A stretch of DNA of 64,000 nucleotides from Endozoicomonas sp. NE40 (GTDB lineage Bacteria > Pseudomonadota > Gammaproteobacteria > Pseudomonadales > Endozoicomonadaceae). The stretch is taken from assembly GCF_040549045.1 (NCBI RefSeq), contig NZ_JBEWTB010000002.1, positions 4,266,501 through 4,330,500 of the forward strand. The letters are read 5' to 3'. The notes below the pieces were generated by a model, which made no database searches, had not been told where the DNA came from, and was given only the letters and a program-made list of their open reading frames with translations. Shown piece by piece: positions 18,231 to 26,983 of this stretch (position 1 is the first letter of the stretch; each line of letters begins with the position of its first letter). The position numbers and the translations under genes are program-made.

Positions 18231-18258
18231 CGCTGTTGCTCACAGGGATAATACAACA

Positions 18259-18329
18259 GCCTTGAGCGTTTAAAGTGCCTTGAGCGTTTGAGGCGCCTGG
18301 AGCGTGTAAAACGCCTGGAGATGTATGGG
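18259..18329 (+). repeat. 18-bp tandem repeat upstream of iscS
   Basis: Three full units (18259-18276, 18277-18294, 18295-18312) and a partial fourth run directly up to the iscS start. Each begins GCCT(T/G)GAGCGT. The unit is a multiple of three and is open in the iscS frame, where it would encode the hexapeptide pattern LERLK-C, LERLR-R, LERVK-R. A TAA codon four codons before the array and the absence of ATG there argue that it is normally not translated, although a TTG at 18288 is available. Confidence 0.85.
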
Positions 18330-19544
18330 ATGAAACTACCAATTTACCTTGATTACTCGGCAACGACACCGGTCGATCCTCGTGTCGCCGAAAAAATGAG
18401 CCAGTGTCTGGTTGCTGAAGGTAACTTCGGCAATCCTGCGTCTCGTTCGCATGTGTTCGGCTGGAAGGCTGAAGAAGCTGTAGAAGATGCCCGCCGTAAT
18501 GTGGCAGACCTGCTGGGCGCTGATCCCCGCGAAATTGTCTGGACTTCCGGTGCCACCGAGTCAGACAATCTGGCGATTAAAGGTGTGGCACACTTTTATG
18601 CCAAAAAAGGCAAGCACATTATTACCTCCAGAATTGAACACAAGGCGGTACTCGATACCTGTCGTCAGCTGGAGCGTGAAGGTTACGAAGTGACCTATCT
18701 TGATCCGGATTCGGATGGCATTATCACGCCGGAAATGGTGGAATCCGCCCTTCGTGATGACACAATTCTGGTTAGCCTGATGCACGTCAATAACGAAATT
18801 GGCGTAATCAACGATATTGCGGCTATTGGTGAAATCACCCGGGCCCGTAAGGTTCTGTTTCATGTGGATGCTGCCCAGAGTGTGGGCAAGATTCCTCTGG
18901 ACATGAACACCATGAAAGTTGATCTGCTTTCCATTTCTGCGCACAAAATGTACGGACCTAAAGGTATTGGTGCTCTGTATGTGCGCCGTAAGCCCCGTGT
19001 ACGTCTGGAAGCCCAGATTCACGGTGGTGGTCACGAGCGCGGCATGCGTTCCGGTACTCTGCCGACGCATCAGATTGTTGGCCTGGGCGAAGCCTGTCGT
19101 ATTGCTAAAGATGAAATGGCAACCGACCATGAACATTGCCTGAACCTGCGTCAGCGTTTCCTGAACCACTTTGAAGGTATGGAAGAAGTGCATGTGAACG
19201 GCTGCATTGAGCAACGTGTTGCCGGTAACCTGAATGTCAGTTTTGCTTTTGTGGAAGGTGAATCTCTGATCATGGCTCTGAAGGATGTTGCGGTTTCCTC
19301 CGGTTCCGCCTGCACCTCTGCCAGTCTGGAACCTTCTTATGTGCTACGTGCGCTGGGGCTGGATGACGAACTGGCTCATAGCTCCCTGCGTTTCAGCTTC
19401 GGTCGTTTCTCGACGCCCGAGGAAGTGGATTATGCCGCTACCCAGGTGAAGGATGCAGTGATTAAGCTGCGTGAACTGTCGCCTCTGTGGGACATGTACA
19501 AGGATGGCGTTGACCTGAAATCCGTGCAGTGGGTTGCACACTAA
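18330..19544 (+). CDS. iscS: Cysteine desulfurase IscS
   Basis: IscS takes sulfur from cysteine with pyridoxal phosphate and hands it to IscU and to tRNA thiolation enzymes. From ATG 18330 (MKLPIYLDYSATTPVD) it has 404 residues, exactly the family length. The PLP lysine is in SAHKMYGPKG and the catalytic loop cysteine in SSGSACTSASLEPSYVLRALG. The GGAG within the last tandem repeat can serve as ribosome-binding site. Confidence 0.97.
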   Translation: MKLPIYLDYSATTPVDPRVAEKMSQCLVAEGNFGNPASRSHVFGWKAEEAVEDARRNVADLLGADPREIVWTSGATESDNLAIKGVAHFYAKKGKHIITSRIEHKAVLDTCRQLEREGYEVTYLDPDSDGIITPEMVESALRDDTILVSLMHVNNEIGVINDIAAIGEITRARKVLFHVDAAQSVGKIPLDMNTMKVDLLSISAHKMYGPKGIGALYVRRKPRVRLEAQIHGGGHERGMRSGTLPTHQIVGLGEACRIAKDEMATDHEHCLNLRQRFLNHFEGMEEVHVNGCIEQRVAGNLNVSFAFVEGESLIMALKDVAVSSGSACTSASLEPSYVLRALGLDDELAHSSLRFSFGRFSTPEEVDYAATQVKDAVIKLRELSPLWDMYKDGVDLKSVQWVAH

Positions 19545-19613
19545 GTGAATTTAGGTGCCGGCTCCGGACTCTGAGAACGGCACTATCGCAGAATTGGGTG
19601 GGAGGATAGAACC

Positions 19614-20009
19614 ATGGCTTACAGTAAAAAGGTGGAAGACCATTACGAGAATCCTCGTAATGTCGGTAAACTCGACGCCGGTGCGGAAAACGTCGGTACT
19701 GGCATGGTCGGCGCACCAGCCTGTGGCGACGTTATGCGTCTGCAGATTCAGGTCAGTGATGAAGGGGTGATTGAAGATGCCCGCTTCAAAACTTACGGCT
19801 GTGGTGCTGCTATTGCCTCCAGCTCTCTGGCGACAGAGTGGATGAAAGGCAAAACGCTGGACGAAGCGTCCGAGATCAAGAATACCGATATCGCAGAAGA
19901 GCTGGCGTTGCCGCCAGTTAAAATTCACTGCTCTGTTCTGGCTGAAGACGCTATCAAGGCGGCAGTGGATGACTATCGTAGTAAACATGACGGTGAATCC
20001 GCAGCCTGA
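19614..20009 (+). CDS. iscU: Fe-S cluster scaffold IscU
   Basis: 131 residues. Three cluster cysteines are present in GAPACGDVM, YGCGAAIAS and VKIHCSVLAEDAI. The HscA recognition motif LPPVK directly precedes the third cysteine. Clusters are built here with IscS and released by HscA/HscB. It follows iscS by 69 bases. Confidence 0.97.
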   Translation: MAYSKKVEDHYENPRNVGKLDAGAENVGTGMVGAPACGDVMRLQIQVSDEGVIEDARFKTYGCGAAIASSSLATEWMKGKTLDEASEIKNTDIAEELALPPVKIHCSVLAEDAIKAAVDDYRSKHDGESAA

Positions 20010-20063
20010 TTCACCGCTGTGACAGGGGGAACCTGTCGCGGTTAATTTTAGTTGGAGTATTTC

Positions 20064-20387
20064 ATGGCGATCACCATGACCGCTGCCGCAGCAAGGCATA
20101 TCAGGGATCAGTTGGAAAAGCGTGGTAAAGGCGTTGGCATCAAGGTGGCCGTTCGTACGTCTGGCTGTTCCGGCATGGCTTATGTGCTGGAATTTGTGGA
20201 TGTTAAGGCCGATGAAGACAGCGTATTCGTCAGCCACGACCTGGAAATCCATTCTGACCCCAAAAGTCTGGTGTACCTGGACGGTACCGAGCTGGACTTT
20301 GTGAAAGAAGGTCTGAACGAAGGTTTCCAGTTTAATAACCCTAATGTCGCCAGTGAGTGCGGCTGTGGTGAAAGCTTCAACGTCTGA
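20064..20387 (+). CDS. iscA: Fe-S assembly protein IscA
   Basis: 107 residues from ATG 20064, which is preceded by TTGGAG at proper distance; an in-frame TTG four codons earlier is that same site and is unlikely. A-type carrier cysteines: TSGCSGMAY and the C-terminal ECGCGESF. It passes clusters to apo-proteins. A terminator follows. Confidence 0.96.
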   Translation: MAITMTAAAARHIRDQLEKRGKGVGIKVAVRTSGCSGMAYVLEFVDVKADEDSVFVSHDLEIHSDPKSLVYLDGTELDFVKEGLNEGFQFNNPNVASECGCGESFNV

Positions 20388-20397
20388 TTTTATAGTA

Positions 20398-20426
20398 AGC
20401 CCGGCCTCTCTCAGGTCGGGCTTTTT
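20398..20426 (+). terminator. Rho-independent terminator after iscA
   Basis: AGCCCGGCCT (20398-20407) pairs with AGGTCGGGCT (20413-20422, one G-T) and is followed by five T residues. It can make iscRSUA and hscBA-fdx-iscX partly separate transcription units. Confidence 0.85.
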
Positions 20427-20442
20427 ACGTTCTGCCCTTCTG

Positions 20443-20496
20443 GGAGCCTGACCGGGAATGGACTGCCCTGCTGCGTTCCATTCCCGGTCAGACTCC
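20443..20496 (+). repeat. 20-bp inverted repeat between iscA and hscB
   Basis: The arms 20443-20462 and 20477-20496 are complementary at 19 of 20 positions around a 14-base loop. The core TGACCGGGAATGGA is perfect. It follows the iscA terminator within 20 bases and ends 67 bases before the likely hscB start. Such long arms are more than a terminator needs, and no T tract follows. Confidence 0.75.
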
Positions 20497-20563
20497 TGGT
20501 GATTACCACTTCCGGATAGTACGTTTGACGCCATTCCCGAAGTCATTTGGAACAAGCATCACC

Positions 20564-21133
20564 GTGGTTGATATAACGAAAAACTATTTTGAGCTGTTTC
20601 AGCTTCCTGTCTCCTGCCGGGTTGATCTGTCACTGCTGGCCGAGCGGTATCGCGAGCTTCAGAAAACCGTGCATCCTGATCGTTTTGCCGGGGCGGATGA
20701 TCGCCAGCAACGACTTGCCATTCAATACGCTGCCTATGTCAACGAAGGCTATGAAACACTGAAATCGTCCATGGCAAGGTCGTTGTACCTGCTGGAACTG
20801 GCTGGTTACAAGGTTGACCTTGAAACGAATACAGTGATGGACCCGGTGTTTCTGATGGAGCAGATGGAGTTGCGTGAAGCCATGTCCGAAGTGCGTGACC
20901 ATGTCGATCCGGAAGCAGAGCTGGAACGCATGGTTGACGAAGTAGACGAAGGGGTTGAAGCCCTGTTTGGTACCTATGAACAGCTGTGGCTGATTGCCAG
21001 CGAAGAAGGCACTGAAGCACCCGCCAGAGAGGATGCGCTGAAAAAAGCCCAGGATACTGTACGAAAGATGCAGTTCATGGTTAAGCTTGCGGCTGAACTG
21101 GAACAGCTGGAGTCAGAGCTGTTAGATGGTTAG
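20564..21133 (+). CDS. hscB: Co-chaperone HscB
   Basis: J-domain protein that brings IscU to HscA. The HPD motif lies in VHPDRFAG. The GTG at 20564 (VVDITKNYFELF) fits the short N-terminus of the family and gives 189 residues; a TTG at 20525 is an alternative. The start is not certain because no strong ribosome site is visible. The C-terminal three-helix bundle region ends in ELEQLESELLDG, and its last codons overlap a 15-bp tandem repeat. Confidence 0.93.
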   Translation: MVDITKNYFELFQLPVSCRVDLSLLAERYRELQKTVHPDRFAGADDRQQRLAIQYAAYVNEGYETLKSSMARSLYLLELAGYKVDLETNTVMDPVFLMEQMELREAMSEVRDHVDPEAELERMVDEVDEGVEALFGTYEQLWLIASEEGTEAPAREDALKKAQDTVRKMQFMVKLAAELEQLESELLDG

Positions 21134-21176
21134 CTGTTAGATAGTTAGTTGTTAGAAAGTCAGCTGTTAGAAAGTT
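21117..21176 (+). repeat. 15-bp tandem repeat across the hscB stop codon
   Basis: Four consecutive units of the form AG(C/T)TGTTAGA(T/A)(G/A)GT(T/C) occupy 21117-21131, 21132-21146, 21147-21161 and 21162-21176. The first encodes the C-terminal residues of HscB; the rest fill most of the space before hscA. Confidence 0.85.
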
Positions 21177-21206
21177 AAAAGCCAGTTGTAAAGATAAGGC
21201 AATATA

Positions 21207-23072
21207 ATGGCATTACTACAGATTTCCGAGCCGGGGCAAACGCCTGAACCGCACCAGCGTAAACGGGCGGTGGGTATTGACCTGGGTACGACCAATTCCC
21301 TGGTGGCGTCGGTGCGTTCTGGCAACGCAGACACTCTGCCTGATCATCAGGGTGAGCATATACTGCCTTCTGTCGTTCATTACGGGGAGCAGGGCGTTAC
21401 TGTTGGTCAACAGGCTGAACAGCATATGGTCAGTGATGCGCTGGACACGATTGTTTCTGTCAAGCGCCTGATGGGGCGGGGCTTAAATGACCTTTCCACT
21501 CTAGGGGGGGTTATGCCCTATCGGTTTGTGGACTCTGAAAGTCAGATGCCTCTGATTGAAACCCGCCGGGGTTCGGTCAGCCCGGTAGAGGTGTCCGCTG
21601 AAATTCTGCGTTCTCTGGCAGGGCGTGCCACCGAAACGCTGGGGGGGGAGCTGGATGGTGCTGTGATCACCGTGCCAGCGTATTTTGATGAATCCCAGCG
21701 TCAGGCCACCAAAGATGCTGCAAAACTGGCAGGTCTTAACGTTTACCGTCTGCTGAATGAGCCAACTGCGGCAGCTGTCGCCTATGGTCTGGATCAGGGT
21801 GGTGAAGGATTGATAGCGGTTTACGACCTTGGTGGTGGTACCTTTGATATTTCTATTCTGCGTCTGCAGAAAGGCGTGTTTGAAGTACTAGCCACCGGTG
21901 GTGATACAGCCCTTGGCGGTGATGATTTCGACCGGGCGATTGCTGGCTGGGTGCTGGCGCAGGCGGGTGTTGACGAGTCTTCTCTGAATAATGAACAGCA
22001 TCGTCAAATCATGCTGGAAGGTCGTCGTGCCAAGGAGGCCCTGACGGATCACGACAGTGTTGATGTGTCGTTTGGTGACTGGTTCGGCCAGTTGACCACT
22101 GAACAGTTTAATGAGCTGGCAGATAAGCTGATTGACCAGACCCTGCGAGCGTTCAAGCGTGCTTTGCGGGATGCGGGTTATAAGGCAAAAGATATTGAAG
22201 CGGTGGTGATGGTCGGCGGCTCAACCCGTATGCCAAGAGTGCGCTCCCGTATTGCTGATTTTGCGAAAAAACAACCTTTGACGTCTATTGATCCGGATCG
22301 TGTTGTGGCGATAGGCGCAGCCCTGCAGGCAGACGTGCTGGCAGGTAACAAATCGGGCGACGATATGTTGCTGCTGGACGTGATTCCGTTGTCTCTTGGT
22401 CTGGAAACCATGGGCGGGCTGATGGAGAAGGTAGTTCATCGCAATACCACCATTCCGGTAGCCAGAGCGCAGGAGTTTACCACCTATAAAGACGGTCAGA
22501 CGGCTATGGCCATCAACGTCTTTCAGGGTGAGCGGGAACTGATCAGGGATAATCGTTCCCTGGCACGCTTTGAGCTGCGTGGTATTCCGCCGCTGCCGGC
22601 GGGTGGCGCTAAAATCCGTGTGACTTTCCAGGTGGATGCGGACGGATTGCTGGGGGTATCGGCTGAAGAGATGTCTACCGGTGTCAAGAGCAGCATTCAG
22701 GTGAAGCCTTCCTACGGACTGACTGACGATGAAATTGCCCGTATGCTCAGGGATTCGTACTCTCATGCTGTCGATGATCGCAACAGTCGTCGTCTGTTGG
22801 AACAGCAGGTTGAAGCGGATCGGTTGCTGGAGGCTCTGGTAGTCGCCATGCAGGCGGATGGTGAAGCTTTGCTGAGTCAGGAGGAGTACCGGTCTGTTCT
22901 GGCAGATATGGAACAGTTAAAAGCGACCCGTCAGGGGGAGGACGCTGACGCTATCGCCCGTGAGATTGAACGGGTTAGCAAGGCGACGGAAGAATTTGCC
23001 GCTCGTCGTATGAATCAGGGTATCCGCAAGGCCCTGTCCGGCCATAGTATTGATGACTTTGAGGAGTCCTGA
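21207..23072 (+). CDS. hscA: Hsp70-type chaperone HscA
   Basis: 621 residues, the normal length. ATPase signatures GIDLGTTNSLVA near residue 24, YDLGGGTFDISILRL and VGGSTRMPRV are present, followed by the substrate-binding half. HscA uses ATP to release Fe-S clusters from IscU through its LPPVK motif. fdx follows two bases after the stop. Confidence 0.97.
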   Translation: MALLQISEPGQTPEPHQRKRAVGIDLGTTNSLVASVRSGNADTLPDHQGEHILPSVVHYGEQGVTVGQQAEQHMVSDALDTIVSVKRLMGRGLNDLSTLGGVMPYRFVDSESQMPLIETRRGSVSPVEVSAEILRSLAGRATETLGGELDGAVITVPAYFDESQRQATKDAAKLAGLNVYRLLNEPTAAAVAYGLDQGGEGLIAVYDLGGGTFDISILRLQKGVFEVLATGGDTALGGDDFDRAIAGWVLAQAGVDESSLNNEQHRQIMLEGRRAKEALTDHDSVDVSFGDWFGQLTTEQFNELADKLIDQTLRAFKRALRDAGYKAKDIEAVVMVGGSTRMPRVRSRIADFAKKQPLTSIDPDRVVAIGAALQADVLAGNKSGDDMLLLDVIPLSLGLETMGGLMEKVVHRNTTIPVARAQEFTTYKDGQTAMAINVFQGERELIRDNRSLARFELRGIPPLPAGGAKIRVTFQVDADGLLGVSAEEMSTGVKSSIQVKPSYGLTDDEIARMLRDSYSHAVDDRNSRRLLEQQVEADRLLEALVVAMQADGEALLSQEEYRSVLADMEQLKATRQGEDADAIAREIERVSKATEEFAARRMNQGIRKALSGHSIDDFEES

Positions 23073-23074
23073 TT

Positions 23075-23413
23075 ATGCCTCAGATAGTATTTTTGCCCCA
23101 CGAGGAATTGTGTCCCGAAGGGGCAGTGATTGAAGCGGAACCTGGTGTATCGGTGCTGGACGCTGCTCTGCAGAACGACATTGAGATTGAACATGCCTGT
23201 GAAAAGTCCTGCGCCTGTACAACCTGTCATGTCATTGTGCGGGAAGGGTTTGACAGCCTGGAGGAGTCCGACGAGCTGGAAGACGACCTGCTGGATAAAG
23301 CCTGGGGTCTGGAACCTGAGTCCCGCCTGAGCTGTCAGGCCGTGGTTGCCGACGAAGACCTGGTGGTTGAGATTCCCAAGTACACCATTAACCAGGTTTC
23401 AGAGCGTCATTAA
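23075..23413 (+). CDS. fdx: [2Fe-2S] ferredoxin of the Isc system
   Basis: 112 residues with the ligand pattern C-x5-C-x2-C in ACEKSCACTTCH and a distant fourth cysteine in RLSCQAVV. It supplies electrons for cluster assembly. Nearly contiguous with hscA. Confidence 0.97.
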   Translation: MPQIVFLPHEELCPEGAVIEAEPGVSVLDAALQNDIEIEHACEKSCACTTCHVIVREGFDSLEESDELEDDLLDKAWGLEPESRLSCQAVVADEDLVVEIPKYTINQVSERH

Positions 23414-23456
23414 ACGATGCTCTTTCATAGCTTTTTAGCTTTGGGGGGGAGGTGTT

Positions 23457-23657
23457 ATGAGTCTGAAGTGGACTGATAGTTACGATATTGCCATCGAGTT
23501 GTCGGAAGCTTATCCGGAAACCGATCCGAAGTTCGTCAACTTTGTTGACCTGCGAAACTGGGTTCTGGCGCTGGAAGATTTTGATGATGACCCGAGCCAT
23601 TGTGGTGAGAAGATTCTTGAGGCCATCCAGATGGCATGGATTGAGGAAGCCAGTTGA
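23457..23657 (+). CDS. iscX: Isc accessory protein IscX
   Basis: 66 acidic residues starting MSLKWTDSYDIAIELSEAYPE, the IscX pattern, behind GGGAGG. IscX binds IscS and iron and modulates desulfurase activity. Last gene of the cluster; a terminator follows. Confidence 0.95.
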   Translation: MSLKWTDSYDIAIELSEAYPETDPKFVNFVDLRNWVLALEDFDDDPSHCGEKILEAIQMAWIEEAS

Positions 23658-23692
23658 AGGCAGCTGTCTTTTATAAAGGGTTGTTAAAATCG

Positions 23693-23728
23693 AAGACCTT
23701 GCAGATATTCTCTGTAAGGTCTTTTTTT
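23693..23728 (+). terminator. Rho-independent terminator after iscX
   Basis: AAGACCTT (23693-23700) pairs with AAGGTCTT (23716-23723), extended by further pairs near the loop, followed by seven T residues. Confidence 0.88.
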
Positions 23729-23737
23729 AGGCGTTGT

Positions 23738-24124
23738 TCACCGGTTATGCCAGTAGCGATCTCCCGGCCGCCAGTGAATCAGGTCTTTTGGGTGAAATAA
23801 TGCTCTGTGAGGTTTGAATAGTGGGAGTTGCTGCCATTGTCTGATGCCAGCGGGCATCTGGGCGTCAAACCACTGGCCGGAAAAATGAATAAAAGCGTGG
23901 GGAATCAGGCGGCGGACATAAAACAGCTGCGCTGCCGGGCAATATTGAATCGCCAGTCTAGCCCAGTCGTAGCAGTAGCCGCTGTTAATATCTGCCAAAG
24001 GTATACGCCATCTCTGACATATTTGCCGGGTCACTCCATGAAAGACCATCCTGGCTGCCTTATTAAAATTGTTTTTGGTATTTGTGTTTTTGATGTGATT
24101 ATGCCAGTTCAGGTAAGATCTCAA
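23738..24124 (-). CDS. Unknown protein with possible papain-like Cys-His-Asp arrangement
   Basis: 128 residues. The block NSGYCYDWARLA (C51) followed by PHAFIHFSGQWFDA (H76, D87) has the order and spacing of small papain-fold or transglutaminase-like enzymes, in which the Cys starts a helix and the His and Asp lie on following strands. This is pattern inference only. The gene starts 17 bases after the secreted-protein gene on the same strand, so they probably form an operon. The plus-strand frame across it is a shadow. Confidence 0.5.
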   Translation of the reverse strand: MRSYLNWHNHIKNTNTKNNFNKAARMVFHGVTRQICQRWRIPLADINSGYCYDWARLAIQYCPAAQLFYVRRLIPHAFIHFSGQWFDAQMPAGIRQWQQLPLFKPHRALFHPKDLIHWRPGDRYWHNR

Positions 24125-24141
24125 CAGCTGTTGCGTAATTA

Positions 24142-24717
24142 TTATTTCTGTGAGTGGGAGTTTCTACATTGAAGGCAGCGCATTGGGTGAGATGTACCAC
24201 TACGGCTTTCGTCGGCCAGTCTATTTTGCGGTACTACTGGATCGAGTGTTTCAATGATCCAGTTAACAACATAGCTCGCATTAACGCAGTTCCGCATGGT
24301 CACTTCATGTAAAGGCTCTTGGATAGAGCCTGCATTTAAGCTTGTTTCCAGCCAGACCATCTGAGCAGCATATTCTGCACGGAGTTTTTTTAAAATCGAG
24401 GTGTAAGCTTCGCGTACCAACGCTGAGTCAACATTTGCCAGATAAGCGTCAAGGAATTTAAAAGCTGCTGGTTGCCCGTAATCAAAAATTTCAACAAATG
24501 TATCGTTTGAAAAAGAAACTCTGTTTAGAGTACCTGTTTCGGGAGAAAAAGGAAGAATTGGTACGCGGGCAGTTTGTGTTAAGTTTTTATTTCCCTCAGT
24601 ACGCACAACGATATAGCTTCCACCGTTTAAATCAAAGCGGTATATATTTGCTGATGCAAAAAATGCTGGAAGTAAAAAGCAGAAGCCAATCAGTAATTTG
24701 TTATTCAACCAGAGCAA
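24142..24717 (-). CDS. Secreted protein of unknown function
   Basis: 191 residues with a signal peptide (about 1-23, LLIGFCFLLPAFFASA). The mature part begins NIYRFDLNGGSYIVVR. No family recognised. The C-terminus has a C-x2-C pair (MRCLQCRNSHSQK). Likely first gene of a two-gene operon with the 128-residue protein. Confidence 0.6.
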   Translation of the reverse strand: MLWLNNKLLIGFCFLLPAFFASANIYRFDLNGGSYIVVRTEGNKNLTQTARVPILPFSPETGTLNRVSFSNDTFVEIFDYGQPAAFKFLDAYLANVDSALVREAYTSILKKLRAEYAAQMVWLETSLNAGSIQEPLHEVTMRNCVNASYVVNWIIETLDPVVPQNRLADESRSGTSHPMRCLQCRNSHSQK

Positions 24718-24838
24718 CTCGTGAAGATTTGGATGGAAAGGTAGTCTAGTTCACTCTTTCTTTTTTTTACAAGATGAAAGGAAAATCAGGGAGTAGCAGT
24801 GCGTGATGCGAAGGGGCAGAGCCCCCCCTCATCGTCAA

Positions 24839-25855
24839 TCAACGTTGCAGTTCCGCTTTTACATCAATGTGGTACGGCAGAGGTGAAACCGTGAAGGTGA
24901 TGTCATTGTCAGGCAGTTGTACATCACTGGTTTCAGCGGCTTCAACCCGGATAACGGCAAGCAGCTCGGTCTGTTTGGCATCGGTTGGTGTGACAGCATA
25001 CAGCACTTCACCAATGGTTTTTCCAGCTGCATTAGTCAGTTTGGTGTTAGGGGACAACTCAACGGCTGAATCGGCAGTTAAGTGGTAACAGCGGCTTTTT
25101 AATTGCCCCAGGTTCTGCATGCGGGCAACAATTTCCTGCCCTGTATAGCAACCTTTGCGAAAGCTGACCGCATTCAGGGTGGGCAGATTCAGATGTTGTG
25201 GAATGTATTGCTCAGTCGCTTCAGGCAACAGTTCAGGGATCACCGCTTCGATATCCAGCAGGCGCCAGTGAGACTGGGAGACTGGCAGGAAATTCTGTTT
25301 CATTTTTTCCCACCAGGCAGACAGCTGGTTAGCCGGGAGCCAGAGTTCATAGCGTTCACAGGTGCCGGGAACGGCCAGCAACCAGGCACTTTGTTCAACC
25401 TTTATGGCCGAACCGTCCTCTGGTGTATTGCCAAATAGTGTCTCAATGACGTTTTTAATACTGGAGCCTGACAAACCCAGGGCAACCAGGGAGGTATCTA
25501 TGGTCTGTTCTGACTTGAAAAAGACTGCATACTTGCCAAGTGTCGTTTGAGTGAGGTCCAGAAGTCCTTTGTGCATCGACAGCAGGAAGGCGTTTTCACA
25601 GTGGAGCAGGCGGAACGCGCTGTACATCCTGCCTTTTGGAGTGCATGCGGTACTCAGATGGTGTTGGCCGGGTTCCAGTACGTTCAGGTTGTTGCTCAGT
25701 TGTCCCTGCAGGAACCGCTGGCTGTCCGGGCCACTGACGCTGAGAAAACCACGATCCGTCAGCAGGCTCATTGCTGGCTGGTGACGATCGGCAAAGCTGG
25801 CATGGCGGACTTGTTCAAGGAATGGGGCAAACAGGGAAGCGTGATTATTACTCAT
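24839..25855 (-). CDS. ygfZ: tRNA-modifying/folate-binding protein YgfZ
   Basis: 338 residues from MSNNHASLF; a longer frame upstream to 25933 is less likely. The YgfZ signature KGCYTGQEIVARM is present. YgfZ binds folate and helps maintain some Fe-S enzymes such as the thiomethyltransferase MiaB. It is divergent from sdhE, the usual neighbour. Confidence 0.92.
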   Translation of the reverse strand: MSNNHASLFAPFLEQVRHASFADRHQPAMSLLTDRGFLSVSGPDSQRFLQGQLSNNLNVLEPGQHHLSTACTPKGRMYSAFRLLHCENAFLLSMHKGLLDLTQTTLGKYAVFFKSEQTIDTSLVALGLSGSSIKNVIETLFGNTPEDGSAIKVEQSAWLLAVPGTCERYELWLPANQLSAWWEKMKQNFLPVSQSHWRLLDIEAVIPELLPEATEQYIPQHLNLPTLNAVSFRKGCYTGQEIVARMQNLGQLKSRCYHLTADSAVELSPNTKLTNAAGKTIGEVLYAVTPTDAKQTELLAVIRVEAAETSDVQLPDNDITFTVSPLPYHIDVKAELQR

Positions 25856-26032
25856 AATAGGCTCGGATATGTGCTCAGAAAAATACCAGCGTGATTGATC
25901 CCAATGATAGAGGAAAGTACCGTCTCGCAACACTGTGGCGACGGTTGTAATGTGAAAATTTGTTGCCTTGATAGTCGCTTCCTGAGAGGGGTGAACTTAT
26001 AATACCGCCCTGACTAACAAGGAGTTTGCCGA

Positions 26033-26308
26033 ATGAAATTAAGCGGTGATGATTTTAAACGGGTTCAGTGGCACAGTCGCCGAGGTATGCTGGAGCTGGA
26101 TGTTTTACTGGAGCCATTCACCAACGAAGTACTGAAGGACCTGTCGGCAGAAGATCAGCAGGTTTATGTGCGCCTGCTGGACTGTCAGGATGCGGATTTG
26201 TTTTCCTGGTTTATGAGCGAGCAGCGCCCGGACGATAAGGCTCTGGCTGCCATGATTGATACGGTCATCACCTACGCCCGCCGTAGCTTTAACACTGATG
26301 GTGTCTGA
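26033..26308 (+). CDS. sdhE: Succinate dehydrogenase assembly factor SdhE
   Basis: 91 residues with the defining RRGMLELD motif near residue 16. SdhE helps attach FAD to the flavoprotein subunits of succinate dehydrogenase. An AAGGAG site precedes the ATG. Overlaps the next gene. Confidence 0.94.
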   Translation: MKLSGDDFKRVQWHSRRGMLELDVLLEPFTNEVLKDLSAEDQQVYVRLLDCQDADLFSWFMSEQRPDDKALAAMIDTVITYARRSFNTDGV

Positions 26309-26780
26309 TGACGATGAATTGATTGAGATTCGTCTGCACCGGTCCCGGCTTATGCTGGTTGTCGGGACCAGTGTTCACTTCCTTGCTTTACTTGCCCCAT
26401 GGTTTTCAAGTCTTTCCTTTCTCCTGCAGCTACTCATTTCTTCACTGGTGGTGGCTTATGCACGAAGTTTTTATCGGCGATATATTACCCGAACCAGTCC
26501 TGACAGCGTGCTTGCCCTGCGCTATTGCAATGATCAGTGGCTACTGTTGACGAAATCAGGCTGGCAGCGGGCCTGGACGACAGGGACTCTGCTGGTGACG
26601 CCATGGTTGATGGCTTTCTGTTTCCGTACGGAAGAGAAAAAGAGCGGGTTGTCATGGGTTGGTATGGGAAACTATCAGGTTTGCCTCTGGCCTGATACGG
26701 ATAAAGCGGCCTCTCTGCATGCGTTGAGGTTACGTTTGCTATTGAAAAAGAACAGGCCTGATGGAAGTGGGTACAAATAA
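26298..26780 (+). CDS. YgfX (CptA)-like membrane protein
   Basis: The ATG at 26298 overlaps the end of sdhE by 11 bases, as is typical for the pair; an in-frame upstream start at 26256 is less likely. About 160 residues with two close membrane spans (about 20-55, VVGTSVHFLALLAPWFSSLSF and the next) and a soluble tail with W-rich strands. YgfX has been described as a toxin-like inhibitor of cell division partnered with SdhE, but this role is debated. Confidence 0.75.
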   Translation: MVSDDDELIEIRLHRSRLMLVVGTSVHFLALLAPWFSSLSFLLQLLISSLVVAYARSFYRRYITRTSPDSVLALRYCNDQWLLLTKSGWQRAWTTGTLLVTPWLMAFCFRTEEKKSGLSWVGMGNYQVCLWPDTDKAASLHALRLRLLLKKNRPDGSGYK

Positions 26781-26983
26781 TGTGAATATTAATTTCTAAA
26801 TATTTCAGCTGTTCCGCTGAAGCTCCACTAAACTGTTTCCGAATTTCTTGAACCCATCCTGAAGTTTGCTTTCCCCAAATGGCTACATAGCCTCAGCGGG
26901 CGGGTCTCTGGTCAGGGTTGGAGAATAAGCGGTCATAGACGGGCTGCTGAATAATCAGTAGGACAAATGACGGTATTGTGGTG

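Noticed and set aside
18259..18329. Tandem repeat as a CRISPR-like array
   Set aside because: Units are contiguous without spacers, so it is a minisatellite, not CRISPR.
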